In this document: piece by piece, positions 55,166 through 64,000 of the stretch
Layout: the number at the start of each line of letters is the position of its first letter
Position numbering within the stretch: position 1 is the stretch's first letter
NCBI RefSeq assembly: GCF_000738175.1
Contig: NZ_JFCH01000039.1
Coordinates: 1-64,000 of the forward strand
Reading direction: 5' to 3'
Length of the DNA: 64,000 nt
Source of the DNA: Corynebacterium jeikeium
GTDB lineage: Bacteria > Actinomycetota > Actinomycetes > Mycobacteriales > Mycobacteriaceae
Notes under the pieces: model-generated
Database searches by the model: none
What the model was told of the DNA's origin: nothing
What the model saw: the letters and a program-made list of their open reading frames with translations, nothing else
Made by a program: the position numbers and the translations under genes

Positions 55166-58100
55166 ATGAGCGAAGCAACCCCAGCAGGCGGCGCCTACCC
55201 GCGCGTCGATATGTACAATGGCGGTTCGACCGCCTTCCCCGCACTCGAAGAGAACGTGCTGAAGTACTGGGAGAAGGACGGCACCTTCAACGAATCCGTC
55301 GCGTCCCGCGAGGGCAACGAGGAATATGTCTTCTACGACGGCCCTCCCTTCGCCAACGGCCTGCCGCACTACGGCCACCTGCTGACGGGCTACGTCAAGG
55401 ACATCGTCCCGCGCTACCAGACCATGCAGGGCAAGAAGGTTGCCCGCGTCTTCGGCTGGGACTGCCACGGCCTGCCCGCCGAACTGGAGGCGGAGAAGCA
55501 GCTGGGCATCAAGGATCGCGCCGGCATCGAAGAGATGGGCATGCGCTCCTTCAACGAGTACTGCGCGACCTCGGTGCTGCGCTACACGGACGAGTGGAAG
55601 GAATACGTCACCCGCCAGGCGCGCTGGGTGGACTTCGACAACGGCTACAAGACGATGGATCCGGGCTTCATGGAGTCCGTCATGTGGGCCTTTAAGGCTC
55701 TTTATGACAAGGGCCTGATCTACCAGGGCTTCCGCGTTCTGCCGTACTCCTGGGCTGAGCACACTCCGCTGTCCAACCAGGAAACTCGCCTGGATGATTC
55801 CTACAAGATGCGCCAGGACCCGACCATCACGGTGACCTTCCCGGTCACCGGCGCGACCGAGGGCACTGCCTCTGTGAAGACCTTGGCTGAGCACCCGGAG
55901 CTCGCCGATGCCGCGTTTATCGGCTGGACGACCACCCCGTGGACCACGCCGGCGAACCTCGCCCTGGCGGTCCACCCCGAGGTGACCTACGCCGCGGTGC
56001 GGATTGGTGATGACGCCATCGGTGCCGACGGCGCAGAGGGCATGCATGGAAAGACCGTGGTGCTGGCCGACGACCTGCGCGGTGCATACGCCAAGGAGCT
56101 GGGGGAGAAGGCCGAGGTTCTGGGCACCTTCACGGGTGCTGAGCTGGAGGGCATGACCTACGAGCCGCTGTTCAAGTACTTCGCCGAGCGTGCGGGCGAG
56201 AAGACCGGCGCCGGCGAGGGGCGCGAGGGCGGAGAGGACAGCCAGTTTAAGGCGGGTGCCTTCCGCGTGCTGTGCGCCGACTACGTCACCACCGCCGACG
56301 GTACCGGTGTGGTCCACCAGGCGCCGGCTTTCGGTGAGGACGATATGTTCACCTGTGAGGCTGCGGGCATCGACCTGGAGATCCCGGTGGACATGGACGG
56401 CAAGTTCACCTCCCTGGCGCCCGACTACCAGGGTCAGCTGGTCTTCGACGCGAACAAGGCAATCATCAAGGATCTGAAGGCCGCAGGTCGCGTGCTGCGC
56501 CACCAGACGATCGAGCACTCCTACCCGCACTCCTGGCGCTCCGGCGAGCCGCTGATCTACATGGCTCTGCCGTCCTGGTTCGTCGCCGTGACGAAGTTCC
56601 GCGACCGCATGGTGGAGCTAAACCACGAGCAGATCGAGTGGATGCCCTCCCACATCCGCGACGGGCAGTTCGGCAAGTGGCTGGAAGGCGCCCGCGATTG
56701 GAACATCTCGCGCAACCGCTACTGGGGCGCGCCGATCCCGGTGTGGGTCTCTGACTCCGAGGAGTACCCGCGCATGGATGTCTACGGCTCCCTGGAGGAG
56801 CTGGAGCGCGACTTCGGCCGCAAGCCGGCCTCCCTGCACCGCCCCGACATTGACGAGCTGACCCGCCCGAACCCGGACGACCCGACGGGCAAGTCCACCA
56901 TGCGCCGCGTGCCGGAGGTGCTGGACTGCTGGTTCGAGTCTGGCTCTATGCCGTTTGCGCAGAAGCACTACCCGTTCGAGAACAAGGAGTGGTTCGATAC
57001 TCACTCCCCGGCGGACTTCATCGTGGAGTACTCCGGCCAGACCCGTGGCTGGTTCTACACCATGCACGTTCTGTCCACCGCGCTGTTCGACCGTCCGGCC
57101 TTCAAGAAGGTCGTCGCCCACGGCATCGTGCTGGGCGATGACGGGCTGAAGATGAGTAAGTCCAAGGGCAACTACCCGAACGTCAACGAGGTCTTCGACC
57201 GCGACGGTTCCGACGCCATGCGCTGGTTCCTGATGAGCTCGCCGATCCTGCGCGGCGGCAACCTGATCGTCACCGAGCAGGGCATCCGCGAGGGCGTGCG
57301 CCAGGCGATGCTGCCCATGTGGAACGCCTACTCCTTCTTGCGCCTCTACGCCTCCCAGCCGGCGCAGTACGATACGTCCTCCACTAACGTGCTGGACCGC
57401 TACATCCTGGCTAAGCTGCGCGACACTGTGCAGGGCGTAACCGATGCGCTGAACAACACGGACATCGCCACCGCCTGCGACGAGATCCGCTGGTTCTGCG
57501 ACGCACTGACCAACTGGTACGTCCGCCGTTCCCGCGACCGCTTCTGGGCGGGCGACGCCGTCCACCCCGAGGCCTTCAACACCCTGTACACCGTGCTGGA
57601 GACCCTGTGCCGTGCGGCAGCGCCGCTGCTGCCGATGACCACCGAGGTGATCTGGCGCGGCCTAACCGGCGAGCGCTCCGTGCACCTGGCGGACTTCCCG
57701 AAGGCCGAGAATCTGCCCGCCGACGCGGAGCTGGTCGCCGCCATGGATGCCGTGCGGGCCGTAAGTTCCGCGACGAGCTCCCTGCGCAAGGCCCACAAGC
57801 TGCGCAACCGCCTGCCGTTGCCGAAGCTGACCGTCGCGCTGCCGAACGCCAGCGCGCTGGAGGAATTCACGAAGATCATCGCCGACGAGGTGAACGTCAA
57901 GCAGGTCGAGCTGACTGAGGACGTCGCCCAGGTCGGCGGCTTCGAGGTCGTGGTCAACGCTCGCGTGGCTGGCCCGCGCCTGGGCAAGGACGTCCAGCGC
58001 GTCATCAAGGCCGTGAAGTCCGGCAACTACACGGTCGATGACGCCGGTGTGGTCACCGCCGACGGCATTGAGCTGCAGGATGGCGAGTTCACCCGCAAGC

Positions 58101-58435
58101 TCGTGGCCGCTGAGCCGGAGCACACGGCAGAGGTATCCGGCCAGGACGGCCTGGTGGTGCTGGACACCCAGACCACCCCGGAGCTGGAGGCCGAGGGCTG
58201 GGCCGCCGACCGCGTGCGCGGCCTGCAGGAAGCCCGCAAGGCCGCTGACCTGCAGATCACCGACCGGATCCACCTGACCCTTTCCGTGCCTGCGGACAAG
58301 GAAGAGTGGGCGCGCACCCACGCGGACGCGATCGCCAAGGAAGTGCTGGCCACGGACGTAAAGGTTGTCGTCGGCGAGCAGCTCAGCCACGACGTCGCCG
58401 ACGGCTGCTCGGCTGACATCGCGGTGGCGTCCTAA
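55166..58435 (+). CDS. ileS: Isoleucyl-tRNA synthetase
   Basis: Class I synthetase charging tRNA-Ile. The 1089 residues have HYGH (68-71, the HIGH motif, in [16 protein letters not shown]), the CP1 editing domain with [18 protein letters not shown] at 662-666 and a long anticodon-binding C-terminal part. The size and lack of a C-terminal zinc finger fit the IleRS type 2 group of actinobacteria, which often tolerate mupirocin better; this last point is inference from the type only. Preceded by a T-box leader that controls translation. A GAAGAAGCAGG stretch acts as ribosome site. Confidence 0.96.
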   Translation: MSEATPAGGAYPRVDMYNGGSTAFPALEENVLKYWEKDGTFNESVASREGNEEYVFYDGPPFANGLPHYGHLLTGYVKDIVPRYQTMQGKKVARVFGWDCHGLPAELEAEKQLGIKDRAGIEEMGMRSFNEYCATSVLRYTDEWKEYVTRQARWVDFDNGYKTMDPGFMESVMWAFKALYDKGLIYQGFRVLPYSWAEHTPLSNQETRLDDSYKMRQDPTITVTFPVTGATEGTASVKTLAEHPELADAAFIGWTTTPWTTPANLALAVHPEVTYAAVRIGDDAIGADGAEGMHGKTVVLADDLRGAYAKELGEKAEVLGTFTGAELEGMTYEPLFKYFAERAGEKTGAGEGREGGEDSQFKAGAFRVLCADYVTTADGTGVVHQAPAFGEDDMFTCEAAGIDLEIPVDMDGKFTSLAPDYQGQLVFDANKAIIKDLKAAGRVLRHQTIEHSYPHSWRSGEPLIYMALPSWFVAVTKFRDRMVELNHEQIEWMPSHIRDGQFGKWLEGARDWNISRNRYWGAPIPVWVSDSEEYPRMDVYGSLEELERDFGRKPASLHRPDIDELTRPNPDDPTGKSTMRRVPEVLDCWFESGSMPFAQKHYPFENKEWFDTHSPADFIVEYSGQTRGWFYTMHVLSTALFDRPAFKKVVAHGIVLGDDGLKMSKSKGNYPNVNEVFDRDGSDAMRWFLMSSPILRGGNLIVTEQGIREGVRQAMLPMWNAYSFLRLYASQPAQYDTSSTNVLDRYILAKLRDTVQGVTDALNNTDIATACDEIRWFCDALTNWYVRRSRDRFWAGDAVHPEAFNTLYTVLETLCRAAAPLLPMTTEVIWRGLTGERSVHLADFPKAENLPADAELVAAMDAVRAVSSATSSLRKAHKLRNRLPLPKLTVALPNASALEEFTKIIADEVNVKQVELTEDVAQVGGFEVVVNARVAGPRLGKDVQRVIKAVKSGNYTVDDAGVVTADGIELQDGEFTRKLVAAEPEHTAEVSGQDGLVVLDTQTTPELEAEGWAADRVRGLQEARKAADLQITDRIHLTLSVPADKEEWARTHADAIAKEVLATDVKVVVGEQLSHDVADGCSADIAVAS

Positions 58436-58460
58436 AGAAAAAGACCCGCAGGGTACGCAC

Positions 58461-59807
58461 ATGCGCTGGGTGGCTCACATCGACATGGATGCGTTTTTCG
58501 CCTCCGTCGAGCAGCTCACCCGGCCGACCTTGCGCGATAGACCGGTGCTGGTTGGCGGCCTGGGCGGCCGTGGGGTGGTCGCCGGAGCTTCCTACGAGGC
58601 CCGGGCTTTCGGTGCGCGCTCGGCGATGCCGATGGGGCAGGCCGTGCGCCTGTGCAACAACCGCGCCGTGGTGGTTAAACCGCGCAAGGAGGTGTACGCG
58701 GCCGCCTCCCGCCGCATCTTCCAGGTCATCCGCGCCCACGCGGGCGTGGTGGAGCAGCTATCCGTGGACGAGGGCTTCGCCGAGCCGCAGGGGTTGGATA
58801 GCGCCGAGGAAGCCCGCGCCTGGGCAGAGAACCTGCAGGCCAGGGTAGAAGAGGAGACCGGCCTGCCCGCTTCCGTCGGCATGGCCGCCACCAAGCTGGA
58901 CGCGAAGATGGCCAGCGACCTGGCAAAGCCCCACGGGGTGTTCGTCGTGCCGCCCGAGGCGCGCATGGAGGTCTTCGCCGACCGGCCCGTAGGCGACGTG
59001 TGGGGGATCGGCAAGGTCGCTCAAGGCAAGCTCCACACCATGGGGATCGACACAATCGGACAGTTCGTTGCCGCCGACACCACGGATGTGCGCGGCGCGC
59101 TGGGCTCGGTTGGGGTGGAGGTGCAGCGCATGGCCGCCGGCGACGACCCGCGACCCGTCGCTCCCCGCGCGCCCGCCAAACAGGTCAGCGCGGAAAAGAC
59201 TTTGCAGGTGGACGCGCGCACCACCGCTGAGGCCATGCGCGTGTTGCACGAGACCGCGCTGGCCATGCACCGTCGCCTGCTGAAGGACGGCCGCGCCGCC
59301 CGCACCGTGACCGTCAAGACGCGCACCACCGACTTTCAGCTGCACACGAAGTCCGCCGGGCTGCCCGCGCCGACGGAAGACTTCGACAAGATCTTCGCCC
59401 TCGCCCAGCGGCTGATGCCGCGACCGGAGGAAGCCGGCGCTTTTCGCCTGGTCGGGGTGAGCGTGTCCGGGCTGGTGGCCGATCGCCAGGAGCTGTTGTT
59501 CCCGGAACTCGATGGTCCGCCGGTGCCCATCGCCGCTGCCACCGAAACCGATGCGGGGTTTAGTTCTTTGGTTGATGACGCCACCACGGCCCGCCCCGTG
59601 TGGCATGCCACCCAGGATGTATCGCATGTGGAGTTCGGGCACGGGTGGGTGCAGGGTGCCGGCAACGGGGTGGTTAGCGTGCGTTTCGAGACCGCTGCGA
59701 CTGGCCCGGGGAAAACCCGCACCTTCCGCGTTGACGATGAAGACCTAAGCCCCGCCGACCCGCTGGACAGCCTGGCCTGGGACCTCGACGGGCTGGCGGA
59801 GGACTAG
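58461..59807 (+). CDS. dinB: DNA polymerase IV (Y family)
   Basis: Error-prone translesion polymerase. The 448-residue protein has the palm motif HIDMDAFFASVEQ (Asp8, Asp10), SYEARAFGARSAMPMGQA, the second acidic motif SVDEGF near residue 105 and the helix-hairpin-helix VWGIGKVAQGKLHTMGI. The C-terminal 110 residues are an extension beyond the little-finger domain and lack an obvious beta-clamp motif at the very end. It starts 25 bp after ileS with CCGCAGGG upstream, so it may be cotranscribed with ileS; no LexA box was seen directly before it. Confidence 0.93.
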   Translation: MRWVAHIDMDAFFASVEQLTRPTLRDRPVLVGGLGGRGVVAGASYEARAFGARSAMPMGQAVRLCNNRAVVVKPRKEVYAAASRRIFQVIRAHAGVVEQLSVDEGFAEPQGLDSAEEARAWAENLQARVEEETGLPASVGMAATKLDAKMASDLAKPHGVFVVPPEARMEVFADRPVGDVWGIGKVAQGKLHTMGIDTIGQFVAADTTDVRGALGSVGVEVQRMAAGDDPRPVAPRAPAKQVSAEKTLQVDARTTAEAMRVLHETALAMHRRLLKDGRAARTVTVKTRTTDFQLHTKSAGLPAPTEDFDKIFALAQRLMPRPEEAGAFRLVGVSVSGLVADRQELLFPELDGPPVPIAAATETDAGFSSLVDDATTARPVWHATQDVSHVEFGHGWVQGAGNGVVSVRFETAATGPGKTRTFRVDDEDLSPADPLDSLAWDLDGLAED

Positions 59808-59821
59808 AAACTGAGAGGGGA

Positions 59822-60811
59822 CTAGCGAGCGCGGGCGAGTTCGTAGAGCAACTCGATGCGCGCCTGGCTGGGGCGCAACGCCCCGCCGCTGCGGAAACCG
59901 GCGCGAGCCAGCTGGGCGCCGCCGCCCGTACCTCCGTAGACGAAGGAAACCCCGCCGGTTGGTACCCGGCTGCACACTACGACCGGCAGCTCGGCATTAC
60001 GCTCCGCGCGCCAGGCTTTCAATTCCTCGGCGACAGCCGTGGGAATGTTGCCGGAGCCCATGGCAGCCAGCACCAGGCCGTCTACGGCACCTACCTTGGC
60101 ACCAACCTTTGTGCCCTGCTCCCGCTTGTCCTGCTCTCGCAGCGTCCGAATGAGTTGCCCGTCATCGCCTGCAAAGGTGCTGACGATGGGCACGGATAGC
60201 CCCGCTACCTGTAGTGGAGGAAAGGCAGTGCCATCCGTGTTCGGGGACTCACCGTCGTGTTTCCCGGAGTCAATCAGTGCATTGCGGAAGGCCGTTTCGG
60301 CGGTGGTGTGGGCCTTGTAAGCCCCGCGGGCGGGCAGGATGGCATCGCCGAAGACTAGGTGAACCCCCGCAGAAAGCTCCCCCGATGCAAGCGCGGCGAA
60401 CGCGCGGGAAAGGTTGGTCGGGCCGTCCGGTGCGGCGTCATCACCCGGGCGCTGGGCGCCCGTAAACACAACAGGGCACGGCAGCTCCAGGGCGCACGCG
60501 GCGGCGAGGGCGGACTCTTCCATTGTGTCCGTTCCGTGCAGCACCACGACGCCCGCCGGGGTGGTGGAGCAGAAGCTAGCAATGTGGCCGACGAGCTCGT
60601 CGATTTGGGGCAGCGTGATGGAGCTGGAATCGATGCTCATGATGTCGTGCGGAAGGGGCTCGAGCCCCTGTGGAATGCGAGCCTGCTTGACGATGTCCGA
60701 GCAGGTCAAGGTTGGTACAAGGTCGCCTTCGGGGGAGTGGGTGCAGCTGATGGTGCCGCCGGTGCCGAGGACAGGGATTTGCTGGCAATTCCGCGAGGGG
60801 GTGGAAGTCAT
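59822..60811 (-). CDS. ansA: L-asparaginase
   Basis: Hydrolyses asparagine to aspartate and ammonia. The 329 residues show the first active-site motif LGTGGTISCT (nucleophilic Thr near residue 20) and the second, VVLHGTDTMEESAL (Thr-Asp, near residue 93), then FTGAQRPGDDAAPDG. No signal peptide is evident, so probably cytosolic. Convergent with dinB, 14 bp apart. The start ATG is preceded by a short AT-rich region shared with the divergent lipoprotein gene. Confidence 0.92.
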   Translation of the reverse strand: MTSTPSRNCQQIPVLGTGGTISCTHSPEGDLVPTLTCSDIVKQARIPQGLEPLPHDIMSIDSSSITLPQIDELVGHIASFCSTTPAGVVVLHGTDTMEESALAAACALELPCPVVFTGAQRPGDDAAPDGPTNLSRAFAALASGELSAGVHLVFGDAILPARGAYKAHTTAETAFRNALIDSGKHDGESPNTDGTAFPPLQVAGLSVPIVSTFAGDDGQLIRTLREQDKREQGTKVGAKVGAVDGLVLAAMGSGNIPTAVAEELKAWRAERNAELPVVVCSRVPTGGVSFVYGGTGGGAQLARAGFRSGGALRPSQARIELLYELARAR

Positions 60812-60896
60812 GTGACCAATGTACGTGACGGCCCGGACAGGACCACGCGCTCACGGGCGCAAGTCACACGAATAACATCTGCAACAGCATGGCTTG

Positions 60897-60930
60897 TATA
60901 GTCGGAAACTGGTTCCCCAAAAATTTTGGG
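60897..60930 (+). promoter_or_regulatory. -10 box and downstream palindrome before a lipoprotein gene
   Basis: TATAGT (60897-60902) is a good -10. CCCAAAA-a-TTTTGGG (60916-60930), a perfect 7-bp inverted repeat, lies 14 bp beyond, where a repressor could block initiation. The start codon is about 120 bp downstream. Confidence 0.45.
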
Positions 60931-61049
60931 ATGTGTATTCCATGTGCACAGCTGTCTACGGCAGTGTGCCACCGAGCACTGTTTTCTTACTCGGCTAATT
61001 GCACACGATCATTAGCATTACATTGTCCAACCATCGAAGGAGCATTCTC

Positions 61050-61598
61050 GTGCGTTCCACCCAGCGCCACTCTCGCAGCACCAAGATCTTTACTCGCGCA
61101 ACGGCTGTCTCCGCCGTCCTGGCTGCCGGGCTGACCCTTTCTGCCTGCGGCAACGACGACGATTCTTCCGACAATTCCTCCTCTTCCTCTGCCACCACCG
61201 CCGCTGAATCTTCCGAGGCAGCCGAAGACCAGACCCCGACGGCGGAGGAGCTGTCGGGTGTGCTGAACCGCGCCGTAGACCCGGAAGTTCCGACCGAGGA
61301 AAAGGTGGACACGGTCGTGAACGGCGACCAGGCCCCGGAGCTTTTTGACGCGCTGACGAAGTCCCGCACCGAGTCCGGAGCGACCCTCGAAGTCGTCGAC
61401 CCCGTACTGCCCAGCCTGACGCCCGGCAACGTTAACGCAACCGTGAACCTGGCCGTGCCCGACCAGGAGCCGCACGTGGTCAGCGACGTGGAGTTCGTCA
61501 GCGAGGACGGCAAGTGGAAGCTGGATCAGGGCTGGGCCTGCACCTTGGTGGAAAACGTCCTGCCGGATCAGGTGCCGCCGATGTGCAAGGACCTCTAG
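61050..61598 (+). CDS. Secreted lipoprotein, possibly Mtb12-like
   Basis: 182-residue protein with a signal peptide and lipobox LSACG (Cys at about residue 31), a Ser/Asp-rich linker, then an alpha/beta domain (SGVLNRAVDPEVPTEEKVDTV to the end) ending with a Cys pair, WACTLVENV and PPMCKDL, that could form a disulfide. The domain resembles the low-molecular-weight antigen Mtb12 group of actinobacteria; this is a tentative match. GTG start with AAGGAG 7 nt upstream; the open frame upstream has no ribosome site. Convergent with another lipoprotein gene 29 bp away. Confidence 0.7.
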   Translation: MRSTQRHSRSTKIFTRATAVSAVLAAGLTLSACGNDDDSSDNSSSSSATTAAESSEAAEDQTPTAEELSGVLNRAVDPEVPTEEKVDTVVNGDQAPELFDALTKSRTESGATLEVVDPVLPSLTPGNVNATVNLAVPDQEPHVVSDVEFVSEDGKWKLDQGWACTLVENVLPDQVPPMCKDL

Positions 61599-61627
61599 GT
61601 CGTTTAGGTCACTGTTCTTTGGGGGGA

Positions 61628-62617
61628 TTACTTTTCAGGGGTCCACTTTGACTTCGACGTGGAGGTTTGCACCACGCGGACCGGGGAATCATCCTGCCCG
61701 TAGGTGACCTTCGTCTCCACGTTGATGTGGCCCCGAGTGGGCAGCACCTTGTTTAGGTCCAGCGCGATCTGTCCGCTGGATTCGGTTTTGACGTCCAGCA
61801 CCTTCAGATCGGTTTGCGCCAACGTAGCCACTGCCGGGCTGCGAGATACCTCCACCTTGAGCGAGACCGTCTGCCCCTCGCGCTCCAGTAGCGAATAGGT
61901 GATCTTCTGGGTCATCGAAATGTCGCCGTCCACGCGGTTGGAAACCGTCCACTTCGCGCCCACTCCCACGGGCTCGGTGGGGAAGATCAGGGGGAAGTCG
62001 TTCATCTGATTCAGCGCGGATTCCACGCTGGCGCGGGCGGTGGCGCTGGCTTCATCGGGGGCGGTGTAATTGCGGGAGGTCGCGCGCCCGTCGACTTCCT
62101 GTTCAGTGGTCATCTTGAAGCCCTTGGCCGTGGCGATATCCTCGTTCCGCTCGTCGTTGGTGCCGGTTGGCTCGCCCACGGTCACATTGGTCTGGCGCCC
62201 CTTACCGTCGGTAGTGACCTCGGCGGACAAGGGCAGGTTCATGGTGACCTCGTCATAGTCCAGCTCGTCAACATCCGGCTGCTCATCTTCCTTCGCCGTC
62301 TCTGAGGCATCGGTGGCCGACGCGGTGGCGTCATCCTTAGCCTTTGAGTCAGCCTTTGAATCACCAGCAGCACCAACAGTGTGCTGAGCGAACCCTTGGG
62401 TGGCGTGGTACGTGACCTCCTGGCTGCCCTCCTGCGAGAACCAGGCGATCGGCTCCTGGGGAGAAGCCCCGCGGCTGACGAGCTCCACCTTGACGCCCGG
62501 CACGGCAACATCTGCCGGCTTAGCTTGCGGCTGCTCGGAGTCAGAGCATGCGACGGTCGTGAAGGCCAGGCCTATGGCGCTGCAAACAGCCAGCGCGGAC
62601 TTGCTAGAAATACCCAC
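61628..62617 (-). CDS. Lipoprotein of unknown function (DUF6263-like?)
   Basis: 329-residue protein with a lipoprotein signal and lipobox TVACS (Cys near residue 22), a Thr/Ala/Asp linker and a large extracellular part with alternating polar and hydrophobic residues suggesting beta structure (LPLSAEVTTDGKGRQTNVTV, VGVGAKWTVSNRVD, QKITYSLLE). It resembles actinobacterial lipoproteins grouped as DUF6263, with low certainty. I start at a GTG that has TACGCT 8 nt upstream (leaderless); a TTG one codon earlier is an alternative. It is divergent from lspA, whose product would cleave its signal peptide. Confidence 0.7.
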   Translation of the reverse strand: MGISSKSALAVCSAIGLAFTTVACSDSEQPQAKPADVAVPGVKVELVSRGASPQEPIAWFSQEGSQEVTYHATQGFAQHTVGAAGDSKADSKAKDDATASATDASETAKEDEQPDVDELDYDEVTMNLPLSAEVTTDGKGRQTNVTVGEPTGTNDERNEDIATAKGFKMTTEQEVDGRATSRNYTAPDEASATARASVESALNQMNDFPLIFPTEPVGVGAKWTVSNRVDGDISMTQKITYSLLEREGQTVSLKVEVSRSPAVATLAQTDLKVLDVKTESSGQIALDLNKVLPTRGHINVETKVTYGQDDSPVRVVQTSTSKSKWTPEK

Positions 62618-62625
62618 AAGTTCAC

Positions 62626-62649
62626 AGCGTAACAGGCGGACATTAGACT
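62626..62649. promoter_or_regulatory. Back-to-back leaderless promoters (lipoprotein gene and lspA)
   Basis: The minus-strand -10 TACGCT (plus 62626-62631) and the plus-strand -10 TAGACT (62644-62649) are separated by 12 bp. Each lies 8 nt before a GTG start codon, and the two start codons are only 40 bp apart, so the promoters must overlap and may compete. Confidence 0.5.
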
Positions 62650-62657
62650 GAATAAGC

Positions 62658-63206
62658 GTGACTTCAAAACGTGCATCTCTCGCCGCCTTGACCCTGATGT
62701 TCGGGATCATCGTCGTCGACCAGATCACTAAATGGGCGGTCGTCGAAAATCTAGAGGAGCAACGGGCCTACCCCGTCATCGGCGAGTTCTTCCGGCTTTA
62801 TCTGGTGCGCAACCCTGGCGCGGCTTTTTCCATGGGGACGAACGTCACCATCATCTTCTCCGTATTCCAGCTAATCGCGTTCTTGGCCTGCATTGTTCTG
62901 GCCCTGCGTACGCGCTACATGGCCGGGGCGCTACCGATCGGCCTGATCGGCGGCGGTGCGGCGGGCAATCTGCTGGATCGCGTTTTTCGAGAGCCCGGGG
63001 GCATGCACGGGCATGTTGTGGACTTTCTTTCTTTCGGTAGCTTCGCGATCTTTAATGTTGCGGACGCCGCCATCACAGTCGGTGTTGTCTGCTACCTGAT
63101 CTATGCGTTCTTCATCGAACCGGCGAATCACGTGCGGGAAGAGCGGAAGGAGCAGGAGGAAGCCGGTGAGGAACAGGAGGACACCAGCGAGGAGGTGGGC
63201 CGATGA
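62658..63206 (+). CDS. lspA: Lipoprotein signal peptidase (signal peptidase II)
   Basis: Membrane aspartyl protease that removes the signal peptide of lipid-modified prolipoproteins. The 182 residues have four helices and the family motifs [29 protein letters not shown] (first catalytic Asp) and [11 protein letters not shown] (second catalytic Asp). A Glu-rich C-tail (about 25 residues) is an addition typical of actinobacteria. GTG start with TAGACT 8 nt upstream. The stop overlaps the pseudouridine synthase start (ATGA). Confidence 0.95.
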   Translation: MTSKRASLAALTLMFGIIVVDQITKWAVVENLEEQRAYPVIGEFFRLYLVRNPGAAFSMGTNVTIIFSVFQLIAFLACIVLALRTRYMAGALPIGLIGGGAAGNLLDRVFREPGGMHGHVVDFLSFGSFAIFNVADAAITVGVVCYLIYAFFIEPANHVREERKEQEEAGEEQEDTSEEVGR

Positions 63207-64000
63207 CCCGCGAGAACCGAGTGATGCCCGTGCCGGACGGTCTGGCCGGCATGCGGGTGGATTCAGGCTTATCCAAGCTGCTGGGGCTCAGCCGCACCGC
63301 CGTGGCAGAGCTGGCGGCCGACGGTGACATTCTGCAGGACCAGGCGCCGGTGGGGAAGTCCGACCGGCTGGTCGCGGGCGCGTGGCTGGACGTGACCCTG
63401 CCCGCCCCGCCGCGGGATCTGGCCGCCGAGCCCGCCCGCCTTGTGGAAGGCATGGACATCCTCTACTCCGACGAAGACGTGATCGTGGTGGACAAGCCCG
63501 TCGGCGTGGCCGCGCACCCCACCGTCGGCTGGGAAGGTCCCACCGTAACCTCCGGCCTGGCCGCCGCAGGCTTCCGCATCTCCACCTCCGGCCCGCCGGA
63601 GCGCAAGGGGATCGTGCAGCGCCTGGACGTCGGCACCTCCGGGGTGATGATCGTCGCCGCCAGCGAGCGCGCCTACACCGTGCTGAAGAATGCCTTCCGC
63701 GACCGGGAGGTCTCCAAGACCTATCACGCGCTGGTTCAGGGCCACCCGGATCCGACTTCCGGCACGATCGACGCGCCGATCGGCCGCCACCCGTCCGCGG
63801 GCTGGCGTTTCAGCGTGCGCGAAGACGGCAAGCACGCCATCACCCACTACGACACCCTGGAGGCCCACCGCCAGGCCAGCCTGCTAGAGGTGAAGTTGGA
63901 GACGGGACGCACCCACCAGATCCGTGTGCACTTCTCTGCACTGCACCATCCGCTGTGCGGCGACCCGATGTACGGCAGCGATCCGAAGCTGGCGGAGAAG
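63203..64000 (+). CDS. rluD: RluA/RluD-family 23S rRNA pseudouridine synthase (3' end outside window)
   Basis: Isomerises uridines to pseudouridine in 23S rRNA. The visible 266 residues contain an S4-type RNA-binding domain (about 14-70) and the catalytic domain with [12 protein letters not shown], the active-site Asp142 in QRLDVGTSG (the more usual form is HRLDKGTSG), [12 protein letters not shown] and [12 protein letters not shown]. The frame is open to the window edge; family length is about 300-320, so little is missing. GAGGTGGG ribosome site lies inside lspA and the ATG overlaps the lspA stop, indicating coupling. Exact target (RluD or a paralogue) is not decided by sequence. Confidence 0.92.
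   Translation, partial: MTRENRVMPVPDGLAGMRVDSGLSKLLGLSRTAVAELAADGDILQDQAPVGKSDRLVAGAWLDVTLPAPPRDLAAEPARLVEGMDILYSDEDVIVVDKPVGVAAHPTVGWEGPTVTSGLAAAGFRISTSGPPERKGIVQRLDVGTSGVMIVAASERAYTVLKNAFRDREVSKTYHALVQGHPDPTSGTIDAPIGRHPSAGWRFSVREDGKHAITHYDTLEAHRQASLLEVKLETGRTHQIRVHFSALHHPLCGDPMYGSDPKLAEK

Overview
The window is a stretch of corynebacterial chromosome (high GC, many GTG starts, frequent leaderless -10/start-codon arrangements). Gene order and proteins match what I remember of Corynebacterium glutamicum and Mycobacterium: the asnB/ltsA-ctaC-ctaF-trpD-ctaE-qcrCAB block, the NlpC/P60-pimB'-glk block, aroG-pknL-Rv2175c-mptA-idsA-metF, and a complete division and cell wall (dcw) cluster from mraZ to divIVA without ftsA. 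The IS3-type insertion and the absence of laboratory-type features fit a clinical or skin Corynebacterium, perhaps of the C. jeikeium/C. urealyticum type; the species is a guess.

Layout. 1-616: right end of an IS3-family element. 0.7-4.6 kb: asnB and a divergent pyruvate:quinone oxidoreductase (poxB). 4.8-12.5 kb: respiratory chain genes (ctaC, ctaF, ctaE, qcrC, qcrA, qcrB) with trpD on the other strand. 12.6-15.7 kb: a DnaQ-like exonuclease and two NlpC/P60 peptidoglycan hydrolases, the first preceded by a 31-codon ORF and a possible c-di-AMP riboswitch. 15.8-22.1 kb: pimB', glucokinase, two acyltransferases, an oligoribonuclease-like enzyme and class II DAHP synthase. 22.1-31.4 kb: PknL kinase, its Rv2175c-type DNA-binding partner, the operon idsA-crtI-like-mptA, metF and a GNAT protein. 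31.6-32.6 kb: HEPN-like and DUF3040 proteins. 33.1-54.8 kb: mraZ, rsmH, ftsL, ftsI, murE, murF, mraY, murD, ftsW, murG, murC, ftsQ, ftsZ, pgeF, yggS, sepF, yggT, divIVA and a 52-aa membrane protein. 54.9-59.8 kb: T-box leader, ileS and dinB. 59.8-64 kb: asparaginase, two lipoproteins, lspA and the start of an RluD-type pseudouridine synthase.

The genes form a growth-core region: menaquinol oxidation (poxB feeding quinone; bc1-aa3 supercomplex), envelope synthesis (lipoglycan mannosylation, prenyl diphosphates, peptidoglycan precursors), septation and polar growth, and control of these (PknL, MraZ, T-box, possible riboswitch).

The most interesting unexplained parts are non-coding. Between yggT and divIVA there is a well-formed small RNA gene (promoter, two fully paired stems, terminator at 53002-53136), with a palindrome over its -35 box and a minus-strand terminator to its left. 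Between mraZ and rsmH lies a 100-nt hairpin whose arm differences are mostly G-U compatible. A T-rich TGACGCC motif recurs across the window in both orientations, with one 11-mer present four times. Much else is ordinary conserved sequence.
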